From positions 62,001 to 126,000 of the forward strand of contig VZSF01005560.1 in assembly GCA_013398295.1 (NCBI GenBank): 64,000 nt of DNA, given 5' to 3'. This stretch comes from Chionis minor (lineage: Eukaryota; Chordata; Aves; Charadriiformes; Chionididae). The translations under genes were made by a program, and so were the position numbers. Position 1 is the first letter of the stretch. Every line of letters starts with the position of its first letter. Below, in pieces: positions 12,960 to 26,560 of the stretch. The notes beneath the pieces were generated by a model. That model was not told the origin of the DNA, did no database searches, and was given only the letters and a program-made list of their open reading frames with translations.

Positions 12960-15900
12960 TCCAATGGCCTGAGAAAGGTCAAAATGGATAATCTAATGGT
13001 TTGGTCTGGATTTCAAGGCTGCAAATAAGATTAATGAAATGCTAGTGGGGCCCCAGGTTGCAGTGACAGAGCTAGCACAGCCCCTTTTCAGTCACCTGGA
13101 GAAAGGGCTACCATGCAGGTCCAAGGGCTGGTCAGGGAGTCAATGGTGCAATTTGGTATTCACCTTTCCTTGGTTCTCTGGGAAACACCAGTTGCAGGGG
13201 TGCATCTCCCTCACTGGGGCTCCTCAGTGCAAACTTACGGCACTAGGGAGCACGTCCTGATGTCCCTTCTTTTGGCCATAAACTTGTCATCAGCAGGCCC
13301 ACAGTTGAGCTCCTTGAGTAGGAAGCACTACCTTAGGGTAGCAGGGTGCTGTAGGGGATTCAAGTAATGGCAGGAAAAACACATAAGCGGCATCTTTACA
13401 TGCAAGTAATGCCATTGGGGAGCTGGGCCTATAGCTTTTTTATGTTTCTAAAAGATAAAGTATTTGTCAAGTATTTTCAGCATTCAGTGGAATGAGTCTG
13501 TGAAATCAGGAGACCATTTACTGCCTTTAGTAATAACACCAAATCAGGCACCACAAAGATAAAGTAAAAGGGGTTATCAAAAATGGAGTTGGTTATCTGT
13601 CATTCCTTGACTCTTTCTTTTACGTTACCTATTTAAATTTGTAATTTTTACAGTGGTCACACAGTCAGGTGCAACAATAGAGCTGCAGAAAAGTAATTTT
13701 GCCCCAGCTGAGGGTAAAGTTCCGAATCAAATAGTTTATTTCCTCCTTGAGGGATACTTTTTCCGTACTTTTATCAACAAAATGGATCAATGACTCACTG
13801 CTTGCCAATACAACTCACACTACTTTTGCTCATTTCCCTAGAACCGAGACACTGAGAATAAAAATAAATGTCTGTTCTCACCACTTCCTGTCCTGCTCTC
13901 AAAAAGAAGTGTTTCAGGGATTTAATTTCTCTTCCCTGTCTTTCCCAATCTCTCTCTCTGTTTATTGATGGGAGTGTTCTCAGACAGGAAATGGCCCTGT
14001 CATGTAAGCTGCAGCGTGTTAAGGACTTCTTCCAGCTAAAAATAGGTACCAGAGCTATCTTCTAGTTTGTTCCTGTTGTTTTATATTAAATTCCAAATGT
14101 CAAACATAATATAGAGCTTAGAATAAACTCAACCTTTTATGCCATTCAAATGCAACAACTGCTTCTAACAGCTTGCTTTGCAAATGTATTTGAAACCCTA
14201 TTGAGTATTTGCCACGTGGTTCATGAGGTGTCCACGCTTCAGAAAGAATTAGTATGTCATGGATCTGCTGACTTGCTTTACAGATTAATATTTGCATTAC
14301 AGAAGCACTTGAGTGACAACCAAGAATGAGGCCACACTAGGATCAGTGTATATACTCATCGCCTTAGGTCTTCAGAAGGGAAATACCTTTCAGGTAATGG
14401 TTCACTGTCCCAAAACCTCAGTGGGTTCATGGAAAACATTGTACATCATTAGTGTTGTTACCAGGGAAGTTCAAATCCAAAATGTATAATTGTACATTGA
14501 ATCACTGTTATTCATCGTGACATTCAACACCATGTATCTGGCTTCAGATAGCGCATTTTCATCTTGTACATGAAAAATATGGTCTAATTAGCTTCTTCTA
14601 ATAGAGATGTAAGATATGCCAACAAAGCACAATGCTCGCATTTATTGTGTAAAATATTATGTGATTAGATAACCCCTGGTAGGGAATGGCTTGGGAAAAA
14701 TACTCAGAACTAAGAAAGTCATAGATTCTGATTTTAGGAGCATCTAATCTTATTTGGACGTAGTTGTTACTTGACCTCTCTTCTCTGTACATTAGTCAAT
14801 GTAACTGGAAAATCCATTAAAAACAGCTCTTCAGAACGGTTTGTTCAACTGAGATAAAAAGTTCTGGTTAAAGATGTCCAAGTATAACACTGTGAAAACA
14901 GTCTCTCTTTTCTTTCTGGCAGTTCCTTAGTCATCAGAACTAAAGCTGTGAAAAAAATAATTCATGACACCAATGCCTTTTTTTAAAAATACCTATTAAT
15001 AATTACAGCTTTAATGAATGGTGTGCTGAACATTTCAAATCCAAACTCAGTGGAGCAGCACTATCTGTTTACTCCTCCCACCACCACCATTAGCAGGTCA
15101 AGGCTGCAGAGAGGGAGAAAGGTTTAATTTTTGGAAGTGAGTGGGAGTGGAGGTTCTGACTGCATGGTCCTGCATCCCTGACATGCTCAAGTTTTTGCTG
15201 AGAGTGTGACTGAGGAAGAGAACCTGTTTCAGAGGATGGCTGTGACAGTGATGGAAAACAAAAGGAACACTTAAGGGAAGAGGGAGGGTAAATTTGACAG
15301 ACAGAGTGGGACGCCTTTGGCAGTTTCAACAACACCTGCCACAGCCAATGAGCATCAGCTGGCCAATACAAGAGAAACTTCTACGGCAACATCTCAGTTC
15401 AAGCCTTTCACTACCAGTACAGCTGCTGGGGTTGGCTTTATAAAGAACAGCATGTTGAGTATGTCAAATTTGACAGGATTTTACTGGAAGATTTCCTTTT
15501 ATCTTTTGATCTACTGTGGTTGAGCTCTGTGAATTTTTTATGACAGTGTGTCTAAATCTGCCACTCCCAATGTTGATAGGACTCCCAGTGTGCCCTCCAA
15601 ACTATCTCTTTGCATCTTGCTTATTTATAGTCTTGTCTTTCATCTGCCCAGCCCTTATTTTGAGAACTGCTTGTTCAACTTTGCATGTCAGGTGTCCATA
15701 TCTTTCATTCAACTTTTTCTTACAGCTCACTTCTGTCAAAAGCCTATAAATCTAACAAAGACAGGAGACTATTATCCATTTTTCACTTTTAATTTTTACT
15801 TTGATGTGATTTTGATAATCCTACACGTAAGCTGCAAAAAATCAAAATGGAAATATGTTGAAAAATATGATTTGCTAAATCATAATGAGCATATTTTGAT

Positions 15901-17345
15901 TTACAAGATCAGGCAAATGATATGAAGCTATATTACAGTTTCCAGCCAGTGTTAGACAAATTGCTTAATGACTTGCTTCTAGGAATATACAAATTTTATT
16001 GCATTAATGGAGGATTTTCACCTTCTTGACTTTGTGAATAAGCTGATATAGACACAAGTATGTCTCTGTCTGAAGATAATCAAATGCATGGTGGGGTGAA
16101 ATTCACTTACCTCCTGCCGTGCTGTACCTAGCAATGTTAAATTCAGAGTTAAGATGCATGTCTGCATAGTTTCTTTGCAGATAAGAATGTTTTCTTTCCT
16201 TGAATGCTAAAAGGGTTCTGTGGCATGAGGTAGAAAATTTGTGGTACAAAAGATCTTGAGAAAATAATTGACTCAGTGAATAATTTATTGAATTTACTGA
16301 AAATATTGACCTAGATTTAATGTTTCCACATTCAGAACACGTAAAATGAGTTAAATTAGTATGTTGAGTTAGCTTAGAGTGAGACTGTTGCAGCATGATT
16401 AATTTACAAGTGTGAGTCGTTACTCAAGAAGAGCCATTTAGCTATTAAACGCTCTGCTTGGGTTATGCTGACATTTTCTTCACACTAAGTTGGTGACCTG
16501 TGGTCTGATCTTGCCAATCATTAGTGAAGACAAGAGCTGGGAAAAAAGAAATCGAGAGTGATTAGCAGGCTTTGGGATAGGTAAGGATTGAAATTCTGGA
16601 TCTTCTGACTCTTCACTTTTTCTCCATCACCTTTGAACAGATCTGATACCAGGTCCCAGCAGCCTGGTACCTTGTCTTAACCATTTCTTCTGTATTCATA
16701 TTGCAGGGGCCATTAGAGTCTGGTGCACTGAAATTTAAAGTACCTAAAATGAGTGCTAGCCTGCTTCTCAGATGGGCTGTTAGGCCTGCTTATGCTTTTG
16801 ACAAAAAAAGCATCCAATAGCACAGAAAGTTCAGAATGGAAAATCTTATTGAATGTCCAGTAAGGAAAGCAAGAGGTGGACATGGACAACAGGACAGTTG
16901 GGTAATACAGAAAGAATATGAAATAAAAACAATACTAAAATGAATGTAGTTTTCTATTTATTGTGTAGACTGATGTAGTTTCTTTTGACAGAAACCCTTT
17001 CCTTTAGGGGACATCAGGTAGCCAAGCCTTCCTAAGAAGCAAGTTATATCAAACAGTGCAAAGGTTCCGAACTACAGATGTACTGCACCTGTAGGCATCT
17101 GTCTGTGTAGACATACCCTTCCTTACCAGAAAGCATTTTTCCCTGCCTGATTTACATGAATCAGGCAGTTCTTGGGTATGTACAGCAATCATTGAGCCAA
17201 CCTTGCCCAGCCCCAGGCACTTGAGCATGGCTGTTGGCAAAAATCTCCAGAGAAAGAAGCTACTTGCTGCAATCTGTCAGCTGGTTGAAGATTTTAACAA
17301 ATGCTATTTTGCAGAAATCTTCTTTGTATGAAGAAGTTCACAAAG
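12960..17345. other. Unique sequence, no gene recognised
   Basis: I recognise no gene or dispersed repeat. Frames at 13039-13367, 15090-15371 and 15516-15925 are open for 70-125 codons. They overlap frames on the other strand and show no domain, signal or conserved-looking motif. A short CACCACCACC tract near 15080 is the only simple-sequence feature. Confidence 0.55.
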
Positions 17346-17762
17346 GGGTCACGTTACAGGCTGAGAGAGCTGGGGCTGTTCAGCCTGGAGAAGAGAAGGC
17401 TCCGGGGAGACCTGATAGCAGCCTTTCAGTATCTGAAGGGAGCCTACAGGAGAGCTGGAGAGGGACTCTTTGTCAGGAAGTCTAGTGATAGGACAAGGGG
17501 TAATGGTTTTAAATTGGAAGAGGGGAGATTTAGATGAGATATTAGGAAGAAGTTTTTTGCTGTGAGGGTGGTGAGGCACTGGAACAGGTTGCCCAGAGAA
17601 GTTGTGGAGGGCCCATCCCTGGAAGTGTTTAAGGCCAGGCTGGATGGGGCTTTGAGCAACCTGCTCTAGTGAGAGGTGTCCCTGCCCATGGCAGGGGGGT
17701 TGGAACTTGATGATCTTTAAGGTCCCTTCCAACTCTAACCGTTCTATGATTCTATGATTCTA
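17346..17762 (+). mobile_element. CR1 LINE, 3' end of ORF2 plus 3' UTR
   Basis: This is a sense-strand CR1 fragment of about 417 bp. Its left end encodes the ORF2 C-terminal part ([19 protein letters not shown], then ...[18 protein letters not shown]). A TGA stop at 17535-17537 interrupts the frame, where other CR1 copies continue with an LDIRKKFF-like segment. After that the same frame still reads like CR1 to about 17669. The 3' UTR and two to three ATTCTATG tail units close the element. It is nearly identical, in inverted orientation, to the copy at 35309-35698, and both carry the same stop, so they come from one source lineage. Confidence 0.95.
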
Positions 17763-20617
17763 TTTTCAGGAAAAAGAAAAATTGTGGCAGCAAATGCTGT
17801 CTACAAGGGAAGGGTTTTACAGGGTAGGGGATTCAAAGATGAGTTGTGCTACTCATAAAGTGTGGAAGCGTGTGAGATGAAGGAAGAAGTTAAAGGGAGA
17901 TAACACAAAAGTGGTGGGGGAAGCAGTGAGGACCTCCAGGGATGCAGAGGGATGGGAGGCCAGGCTTGGATGCTTATGGAAAAGATCGGAGTTCAGGCTA
18001 CAATACCACTGTGCTTTCAATCACCCCTTAAACTGCTGCTTGCAACACACAAGTCCGTAAGCAGACAAGGAAAGTCAGCTCTGTATGTGCCAGTAGCTTC
18101 AAAATAATAATGATTTAAACAGAGAGTGTGGTAGAAAGGGTTATGTGTTGTAACAGGACCATTTTCATCTTCCTTGCTTCATAAAAAAGTGACCAGGAGT
18201 GTGAAGAAGAATTTAGAAATCCCAGTGTCCCCTACTTTGCACAATAGCGCCCCAAACACTCATGCACGACACAATTAACTCTTACAAAAGCAGGACCCTT
18301 TCAGGTAATGATAACAGGAGATCAGGGAGGCATTCAATTTGCAATTGAAGACGACCAGTCCTAGTCATCTACTTATAGGTGTTATTATTTCAGACAGGTG
18401 TCTGAGCTCTCTTTAGAGGGAGTGGAGAGAGCCCAGGGAGGGAGTCTCTGCCTCAGGCTGAGCTGAGGTGCTTACTAGACTCATTGCTTTTGTAGGTTGG
18501 AGCTCATTGACTACTATGGGAGACTGGACACCTGATTTGCTCATAGACATAAAGATCTTAATGATTCTCAAAGTAAAAAATGCATTATCAAGTTAGTCTC
18601 AATTTATCTGTTTCTTGGGAGATGTTGAAATCTGTTAGAATGTCTGCAAGACTTATCAAAAGCAGGAAAGCAAGAGTTAAGGTAGTCTCCAAGCTCCTTT
18701 AACTCTGCCTTCTTTGTGCTATGCTGCTGTGAACCAGCAACCTGCATATTTTGTGTCTGAACTCTTCTGAATAGGAACTACCACTTCTGGGCAAATGCAG
18801 TCTCCTCCACAGAGAGAATATCAACCTCTGCTGCTGAACTGCAGACTCTGTTTCACTCTTACCTGTGTGACTAAACCTGCCACAAGCTTAATGTACTCAC
18901 TGAGACACTCCCCACTGTCAGATTCTTGGCCCTTGTAAACAGCAAAAGCTGCAAAAAGAAGTACTGAAAATAAGCCTACTGGGTCCTTTCAATGTATAAG
19001 AATCTCTGTTCTTTGGTTGCATGTGGTCAGCCTGAGGGGATCCTCACAAACCAAAGGGAATGGCACGCCCAGACCAATCGTTTCCCTAACCAGACCTCTG
19101 ACACTCGGCATCTTTTGTACCACAGAAGTGCTGCTGGTGTGTCAGCCAAGTTACAACACTTACAAAATTTCAGGAATGGCTGGTGAACCCATCACTGAGC
19201 ACCAGCCACTGAATCTCTATTGGAAAGCACATCCTTTTTAGTTCACACGTGGCATGTGGAGAAAGAAATGACTTGTAAAATTACAGCAGTTCTGCAATTT
19301 CTTCAAGTTGACATAAATCAAGGGATGACTACTTAAAATAACCAACTCCTTGCTCCAGTACATGTTCAGAGATAGAAAATGATGTTGAAGCTGGGAAGAT
19401 GAAGAGATGTTTGGATATGCTGCGATCACAGTTTTCAGCTATAAGCATGGGAGTGTGTACTCTGAGAGCGGAGCAGATGCTTCCAATTATCTGCAATAAG
19501 GAGGAGAAGAAGGGACATTTGAAAATGTAGCTGGTATTAGGTGGCTTTCAGAAGACTCTTGGACAAGGAAGAAAAGCATACAAAATGTAACAAAGTCATT
19601 TTACTTTCATAGCATGTTAAGATACTGCTCTACAAGTTGAAAAACTTGTGTGTATTCTGATGATTAGAAAGCAAAACAATCAAACTGGAAATCTTTTCAT
19701 AGAGGTTTTTTTCCTAGTTTAAACCATGACAAACTTTCCACATGAAATATTATTTCCTTTGATGTTCTAAAATGTTATTCAAATTTAAATAGATTTACAT
19801 GTTTAACCGTGGCTACTGCTTGCTCATGTAGTGCTTGTATATGAACTGAAAAGAGGATTCCCATAGAAAGGGACAGCTTGTAAAATATGGAACTGTACAA
19901 TGTAGAAAGGAAGACACATAAATTTAGCCATTTTATCGACCCTTTTGTAATTACTGCATGCCACATCCTGGGGCATGTTTCTGATTTGCTATGTGCTTAG
20001 TAGGCTGATGTTCAGGAAGTCTGACTGGCCTGCCCAAACCATGCATGTGCTGACCGGCAAATTCGTATCTTGTCCCTTGTTACTTAATCTATAGTAGCTC
20101 AGGCTGCCTGCATACTCTGCTGATGGCATGCCCGTCTTTTCTCCTGAGCCTTGTGAAGAAGGCAAGAACCATAGACAATATTTCTCTCCAGTGAGCTAAC
20201 CTGTGTTAAGCATGTGTTCCAGCCAGACCATCACACTTTCCCACCACTCTGCTAGTTTGGCTATTGTGAGCTTGTCTGTGTGACACACAGACATGTGAGA
20301 TGCCATCAGAAGACACAATGGTAAATGCAGACACAGGTTTTGGGTAAGGGTGCCATGGGCAGGCTAGCACTGAGCTCAGGATCTGTCCACATTCTACCCA
20401 TATAGCCACGCACTTTGACCATATCAACAGGTTGTGCCAAATTAGCCAACAATGAAGCCACAGTTATGAGTTTGTTCTCCTAGGCAATCTCAAATGAAGT
20501 TCCATCTGTTCAGTTCCAGCACTCTTCTTTGCCTCTTTAATTGTGGAGAAAAACAAACAAACAAACAAAAGTGCAAGCCACTAGCTAGATGTGAAAGCAA
20601 CAAGCAACATCTAATTT
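17763..20617. other. Unique sequence, no gene recognised
   Basis: No coding or RNA feature is supported. Frames at 18992-19241 and 19238-19429 are short and random in appearance. A small AAAC repeat lies at 20550-20570, just left of the next CR1. Confidence 0.55.
20550..20570. repeat. (AAAC)n tetranucleotide repeat
   Basis: About five tandem AAAC units follow GTGGAGAA. Short A-rich microsatellites of this kind are common and no function is inferred. Confidence 0.85.
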
Positions 20618-20758
20618 CATAGAACCGTAGAATGGTTTAGGTTGGAAGGGACCTTAAAGATCATCTAGTTCCAACCCCCCTGCCATGGGCAAGGACATCT
20701 CCCACTAGACCTGGCTGCTCGAAGCCCCTTCCAGCCTGGCCTTGAACACTTCCAGGTA
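20618..20758 (-). mobile_element. CR1 LINE 3' UTR fragment
   Basis: This is a minus-strand CR1 tail. Read on + it begins TCATAGAACCGTAGAATGG (decayed tail units), then GGTTGGAAGGGACCTTAAAG, then the complement of the last ORF2 codons ending near CTTGAACACTTCCAGG. It is truncated there, so only about 140 bp remain and nothing is coded. The tail units carry substitutions, suggesting it is somewhat older than the 17.35 kb copy. Confidence 0.93.
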
Positions 20759-23700
20759 GTGGCTTACTGTTGTCTGGCAATAAATGCATTGCAGCTTATC
20801 TGTCTTTATAATTACTTTGCTACATCTGAGACATCTTGAAATGCACAATGGTCAATAAAACAGAAATGAGCTTTCAACAGAAGCATCATGCTTTTAGCCT
20901 TGCTTTTATTTAAAATGGATCCATCTTTGGCTGTATGGAAGGAACTCATTTCAATTTGCCTCAGCAAACAGTACCAGAAAAATACATCAAGGATAAAATT
21001 ATTAGCAAAAATATGAACTTATTGACAATTGAGGTAACGCTTTCCTGATTAAATAAATATAACTTTTTAAAAGGTTCTCTTTTACTCCACTGCTTTTAGA
21101 AGTGATTGCTAATTTATATGCAGTACCTGCAGACACTAGAGCTTATCCACGCATCAGGGGCAACTTAAAAATCCTGTAGGAAAATGCTCTTTTCTTGGCA
21201 GTTTGTGCAAAACCTCAAATACTAATGACTGAAATTAACTTGAAAGTCATTGTTTTGTGACTATGTGCACTCGGTGGTACTACCTAAACTCTGTCTATGG
21301 ACAGGAGTGTTGAAATTGATTTAAGGTATTCTTCATCCAGCAAGCTTCTTACTGATTACTCCAAATCAGATAATGGTTGCTACTCTTGGAGTTCTGTTAA
21401 GTTCCCCAGATGATTTGACATTGGCCTTTCATGGCTAATTTGCAGTGGCCTGTAGAAAGAATGGATAATGAATTCTACGTTGCAATTAGACGCCTCATTT
21501 CATTCTCCCTCAAGAACCACAGGAAGCTGCTCAACGATGATAGGGAATTAAAGGAATTCTGAGCAGCTGGATATCACCTCTTCCTCCAAACACTAATCCA
21601 CTATGGGCAAGTCAAGCAAAGGTAGCTGCTTGCTCATTTGGATGGATGGACAAAAGTCTTGGGGCTTATTATTAAGAATTTATTATTTGTAATCAACGTC
21701 ATTTTGTAAAGAAAGTGAGTTCAAGTCCGTAGATTAGGTGCACCATAAAAAAATAAGATCCTATGTCCTCATTTACCTGCTTGGGGGCAAAAGACAAGCA
21801 GTTCAATTCAAGGAAGCAAATTTGAAAGGATATTATTAAGAATATTTATAGCTTCTTGAAAAACTTTGCAATAGTCCTTTTAAAATATATCCTGATGTCT
21901 GAAGTTTGTTGAACAAAACAAAGTTCAACAATGGTTACTGCAAGAGGCTAGCAATTCAAATGCATAGTCTGCTGAAAGTGCTGCCAGTATTACATCCTAG
22001 ATTTGTGGGCTTCACACACCAATCTGTTCTGCCTCACCAATGTACACAATGTACACATTAATCCTTTTAAAAATTATTTTATTTTTACCTAAAATAATGT
22101 ATCTCAAGAAGTTTAAAACAACGTGAGAAAATGAAGAAAAAAATTAAAAGACAACCAATACCATTATTATAACTTAAATATCAGTTAGAAATCAATTGTG
22201 TTGTGGTATAATGTCAAGAGTACAAGAGGCACTTGGAGTGGAATTCATAGGCCTTTAGTGGCATTTCCAGCATCCTGGAGTATTCGAGATACCTGCACGT
22301 GTTTTACCAGATAATATAGGAGCTATGGGAGACTTCCATCCTTCTGGAGCAAGGAGGTAGGAAGGATGACCTACGATGTCTTAAAATGATGCTGAATATA
22401 ATTTTGGATAGTAAATCTCACCCTTTCTTTCTAGTATTACCTTTGAAAGGCAACTACAAATAAAACTCTTCTGTGTATCTGTTCATGTCTGATTTCCACC
22501 ATACATAGCTGCTAAGTAGCTGTACTAATACAGATTAGTAAAACAGTGGAAAATGAAGTATCAAATTTTCTTTCATTTTCAGAATTGGCAGGAGGTACAT
22601 TATCTTCTGAAATTCTGCATAGAGATCTTGCATAGTTAATATTCTTTAATGACAATTCTGCGCATTAAATAGAGGTACTGGGTGATTCACTGTATAAGTA
22701 AAAGGTAATTTTAATCTCAGCTGGGCACTGTCCACATCTGCTGTCATGTGACAGACAAAATAAAAGGTCTAGAGAGGATCCAGCTGGGACTTCTCAACTG
22801 AAATGCCAGTTATGTGGAGACTGTAACCTTCTTATTCTTCCAGAGCAAGGCTAAAATAAAACAGGAGAAGAAAAAGTAATATTAGTGATATCATATACAT
22901 TTGGTATACAGATTAAGGGAGTTCTCTGCTATTACACACGTTCTTTTTTAAAATGACATCATGAGAATGTCCCAGGTTGAGGGATACAGGAAAAAGCACC
23001 TTACAGTATATTTGCGTATTTTGAAGAACATCAACGTTTCAAAGGCCATTTCAACTTAGTGCCGGTGTTTCACTGTGGTTTGTCAATACGCTTACATCAA
23101 ATATGTATCAAAAAATTTCTTAAGAGAAGAATTATTCTCCTACAAATTTGCCGATGATGAAGATATCATCAATCCATATCCAAGCTAAGAAGTGCCTGAA
23201 TTTAGATAGGATTATCAAAAGGAAGAAATAATAACAAATTAAAAATTAACAAATGAGCAGATTTCCTGTGACTGGAGTGTGAGTGGAACACAGTGCAAGT
23301 TGACAGGCAACCGATTTTTGAACATGATACCTCGTTGCTCTATTCAGTCACTCAAGCAAAAGAGGTGTTGAGACCCATTTTCCCACTTTCTGGTTTGACT
23401 ACTAGCTACTGCTAGCTTTCTGAATCAGATGTTCATATTCAGGTGGATAGATAGTTTCTGTCACACAGGAGTCAGGGTAAGGAACAGTGAATTCTATTAA
23501 GTGGATGCCTAGGCTTTGTTGTCAGAGACAACTTAGACCGTAACACAGCTTCCTATATAAAATTGTCAAACTTAATTGAAATTAGAGACACACGTATAGT
23601 GCTATCCAAATTAAAGATTTAAAAACAATAATTAAAAAAAGAAGACAGTCTTCTAGAGCCTTCTAGAGGGTAGAGACTGACTTCTGGCAGTGCCTGTAGG

Positions 23701-24448
23701 ACCAAGGTATATTTTGGGTAAGATATGAAGAAACTAAAAAGTAGTATAAGAGGATCAACAGACAAACTGAAAACAAAAATACTGAGATGAAAATTCTCTT
23801 TGTGACAGCAGCCATTTGTAATAACCATTTTGTTAGTTTGCACACATTTTCAGTGTGCAGATTAATATCCTGAGTAGAGAATCTGGCCATCCCAAAGACT
23901 CCCCAGGTGATTCTTGCTGTAGAATTGACCAAACTGTACAAGATACTTGACAATAGTGAGTAGAAACTTTTCCTTCAGGTGTTGAAATGATTGTGTAGGA
24001 CACTTATGTATATAGTTAAGATAGTTAGGATATGCTTTTTATTTAGTTTATGGTACTCAATAGTGGTGGATCACGCACACGCTGGAGTGGTCACTCAGGA
24101 CCGTGGTTCAACTGGCTATAACAATTGAACAGAACAGCAATTTGGGGAGTGTCTGCTGATCCAGTTGAAGGTGTTGCTGGAAGGACCCTTGCAACAGAGA
24201 CTCTCACTACCACCCAGACTGCAACCAGCCTGCTTGCTTGCGAAATTTGTTTTTCCCACCTATTTACCCTGTGCCAAAGATTTTTCAACTCTCAGTCCAT
24301 GAGTGTCTGTGCTGCTCTGCATTTATTCTTATCTGACAGCAAGAAGAAGTCAGTCTAAGCCTACGTTGTGTAAAATATTGGCTAGATGTGAACAGGCTAG
24401 CTCAGGCACTGAAATACAGTTGTATTAATTGCGGACTTTCCCTGGACT

Positions 24449-24493
24449 AATGGTACTCCTCAGCCAGATGAATAGACCTAGGGGAGTACCATT
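24449..24493. repeat. Inverted repeat / potential hairpin
   Basis: Arms AATGGTACTCC (24449-24459) and GGAGTACCATT (24483-24493) are perfect reverse complements over 11 bp, with a 23-bp loop. Just inside the arms a further pair nearly matches. Outside the arms complementarity is poor. This makes it shorter than a standard microRNA precursor stem. It could be a chance palindrome, a cruciform-prone site or the remnant of a terminal-inverted-repeat element. Confidence 0.8.
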
Positions 24494-26007
24494 CTAACAC
24501 AATTAAAGAACTTCCAGCATCCTATGCTGGCTGCTTAGAGGTAAGCTGAGAATTTTTTTTAATACATATATGCTCTCTGAGGTACTAGGAAAGATGGGCT
24601 ACATTTTCTTCCTTTGCATTTCCTTCCTTTTTATTGCTTTGGCCTCAAAGAAGGAGGAATACTAGAGCAAGAGATTACAGCACCTTTAGTCTCTCTAAAT
24701 TAACTTTTCCTATTCCTCCCTAAAAAGGCAATTACTATCTTCCTAACACTATCTGAAAAACACCGTATGGTTTCTCTTGATAAATCTTTCTTTGCGTAAA
24801 GGCATAAAGGCAGAAGGAATTAGCAGTACTGGTGAAATGAAAGCTTTACATTTCAAATTTTTTGATTGATGTGTTTCTTCTAATTCTGTATCTTGAACTA
24901 CATGTTACTACTGGTAGTAGCTTGCCAAAGGAAGAAACAGGCCAAGATCTCTGTGTTTACAGCTGGGAATCTTGGTTAATTTAGTGCAATGATAGCCTTG
25001 CAAAAGGACTGTTTATTCTTTAGAGACATCTTCTTCTTCCATCAAAATTCAGACAACAATATGCCATTGTAGGGGTTGGTTTTAAGGACCACTGTGAACA
25101 TCTTTGTGTGATGTTATCATTAATGTCAGTGCTGTGTTTAAGTACCATATAAACTTGCAATGAATCAGAAGGGACCATCTTATTTTATACTTTTTGTAGT
25201 ATAAAAAGTGATGAAACCCTAACCTTGGTTGGAATCTACAGGTACTATTGTAATAGTCATAAAAACAAGTAGGGATGATAAAACTACAGTAGCAATCAGG
25301 TCAAGTCAATATTCCATATCTTAGGTCTCCAAGGAGATCTTGTATCCCCACCTCTGTTACAGCATGTGTTTTCAGTTATGTTACCTACATTATGCTATTT
25401 AACAAGCATCCTTTTTTAACAAAGGGGAAACAAGATCCATATGATACAACTATATTCTAAGTGATCTGAAGCTCCGCTCCAGTGCTTTCCCATGTAAGAA
25501 AATACTTTTTGGGTTGGATTCATGCAAGAAGAACAAAACAAGCTGCCCATTTGCTATCTTTAGGCATATTTTCCAAAAATAGCCTTGAGTTAGTTACACC
25601 AGAGTCCCTACCCTGCCCTTCTCACTAAACAAAGAGCACGAAACAAAAGGGAATGGCAAGAGAGACTCTGGTCTTACAGGAGAAAAAGCAGTTTTGTTAT
25701 CAGGTAACAAAGTTGCTCCATCCAAGTGGAAAGATGTGACCCAAAAAGAGATTTGGAATTGGGATGAAAGATATTGAAAGGTGAGTCCTTGCCCTCGAGG
25801 AGTTGGTCTATATGGAAAAGCCTGGCAGTGGGGGATCTTTTCTTAAGAAATTTAGGCTTATGCCATCTTTATGCAAAAGGAAAATTCCAAAAGGTTTCCC
25901 ATAAAAAGACAGCACCAAACCAGAAGCAGCCAATGGGTTCATGAACCAGAAACTTCATACTGAGGTAATTTTCATGCAGGCAAAGTAGGTGGTGAGGAAC
26001 TTCATTT

Positions 26008-26138
26008 ATCCATGGCTCTGGTGACCCTCCAGCTCCATGTAAGACCACGATGTACAGAGAGGGAGGGTGGTGTTGCCCTCCCTTTGTCCAGGGTTGTAAG
26101 GACTTTCCAGGTGCCTGTGGGACCATGATAGTGTACAG
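26008..26138. repeat. Diverged two-unit tandem duplication (period about 78 bp)
   Basis: The segment starting ATCCATGGCTCTGG at 26008 and the one starting GTCCAGGGTTGTAAGG at 26086 align through to a shared GTACAG. Shared blocks include CCAG...TGT, GACCA and GATGTACAG or GATAGTGTACAG. Identity by eye is roughly two thirds. The second unit is seen only to about 26138. It may be a decayed minisatellite with two surviving units. Confidence 0.55.
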
Positions 26139-26179
26139 ACTGGGGCTGTGTGTATTTTCGTATCCTTAGGTCAATGTCC

Positions 26180-26560
26180 TGGCAGAAAGTTGCAACATTC
26201 TTCATCTGAGTGGCAGAGGAGGGAGAGGACAGGAGCGTGTCATGCTCCGATCGCATCCCTGTCCAGGTGTCTAGCTGTAATAGACAGGACAAGCAACAAA
26301 GGAGGAGCAGCCACCCGCCATTGCCATGGGCAGCAGCCCCTGCCCTCCCCTCCCTGCCATCTTCTCTCAGCCCTTGCTCATTTGGATGTTTGCCTACCAG
26401 CCCAGGCTGTCACAGCCTTTTTTATACCCAACCTGGGCCTCCCATGTCACCAATGCCCCTGTGACACAGCCACCACAGGCATTATATGTGCAGTTTCACA
26501 GCCATGACATCACAAGGGCTGGTGCCTGGAGTTAGTGCTGCATCACCGTGACATGGCTAT
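26180..26560. other. GC-richer segment of unknown origin
   Basis: This patch is noticeably richer in G and C than its surroundings, with CCC-rich runs and open frames on the + strand in all three phases. Several frames being open at once points to low stop-codon density rather than a gene. CpG is not frequent, so it is not a typical promoter island. A TTTTTTATAC motif near 26420 could suggest an LTR, but I see no paired ends. Confidence 0.4.
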
